Assembly: GCA_009731375.1 (NCBI GenBank)
Contig: BJOX01000203.1
Coordinates: 124,460-188,459 of the forward strand
Length of the DNA stretch: 64,000 nucleotides
Direction of reading: 5' to 3'
From: Paulinella micropora
Lineage: Eukaryota > Cercozoa > Imbricatea > Euglyphida
Shown: positions 1 to 64,000 of the stretch, one piece after another
Position numbering within the stretch: position 1 is the first letter of the stretch
How the letters are laid out: every line of letters starts with the position of its first letter
Translations under genes and position numbers: made by a program
The notes under the pieces: model-generated
The model's input: only the letters and a program-made list of their open reading frames with translations
Told to the model about the DNA's origin: nothing
The model's database searches: none

Positions 1-64000
<64,000 letters not shown>

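Overview
This is a eukaryotic, intron-rich and extremely microsatellite-rich window. Almost no open frame in it codes by itself. Reading across splice sites on the + strand, I find one gene: the central part of a DOCK-family (dedicator of cytokinesis) Rac/Cdc42 guanine-nucleotide exchange factor. It is split into 22 small exons between 32178 and the right edge. All 21 introns are GT-AG. The exons total 1899 nt (633 codons), the reading phase is kept at every junction, and there is no stop. The peptide follows the helical core of DOCK proteins that lies between the DHR1 (C2) and DHR2 (catalytic) domains. The most diagnostic stretch, a leucine-rich segment running into KYGDMR, lies in the exons at 53262-53348 and 55460-55526. 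The 5' part of the gene (SH3/DHR1) must lie left of the window and the DHR2 GEF domain right of it. The clade cannot be fixed from this sequence. DOCK is eukaryote-wide, and the only other hint is a short CCCTAA (TTAGGG-type) telomere-like run at 31407.

Layout. 1-32177: a 32-kb array of TTAC/TTTAC repeats, read here as the 3' end of a giant intron. It ends directly in the acceptor of the first exon. 32178-64000: exons of 27-313 nt separated by introns of 73 to about 3100 nt. The introns are filled with tetra-, penta- and hexanucleotide repeats (GTAA, ATGT, TATC, TAT, ATACA, TATATC, ATAC, TAATC, CT, AC, AT). Several families of dispersed non-coding elements are also present: a 206-215 bp element with terminal inverted repeats, a GC-rich foldback element in four copies, a roughly 410-bp SINE-like element that always abuts TATC/GATA tracts, a second SINE-like element, and a roughly 170-bp element present in both orientations. 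There are nine runs of N.

The most striking property is that most introns carry serial, truncated and decaying copies of the edge of a neighbouring exon. Each copy has the splice acceptor or donor plus 20-50 exonic bases, cut off by a microsatellite. One exon (TTACTG..., 33 nt, phase 0/0) exists in three complete copies with acceptor and donor. One exon has copies in inverted orientation. The first intron (32269-32703) is bounded by a 22-nt duplication of exon sequence, as expected for an intron created by tandem duplication. The microsatellites usually begin exactly at the donor (GTAA, GTAT, GTCT, GTAC) or end at the acceptor. I regard this exon-edge and microsatellite expansion system as the novel biology here. 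The alternative reading, assembly artefact in low-complexity DNA, is testable with long reads and RNA-seq.
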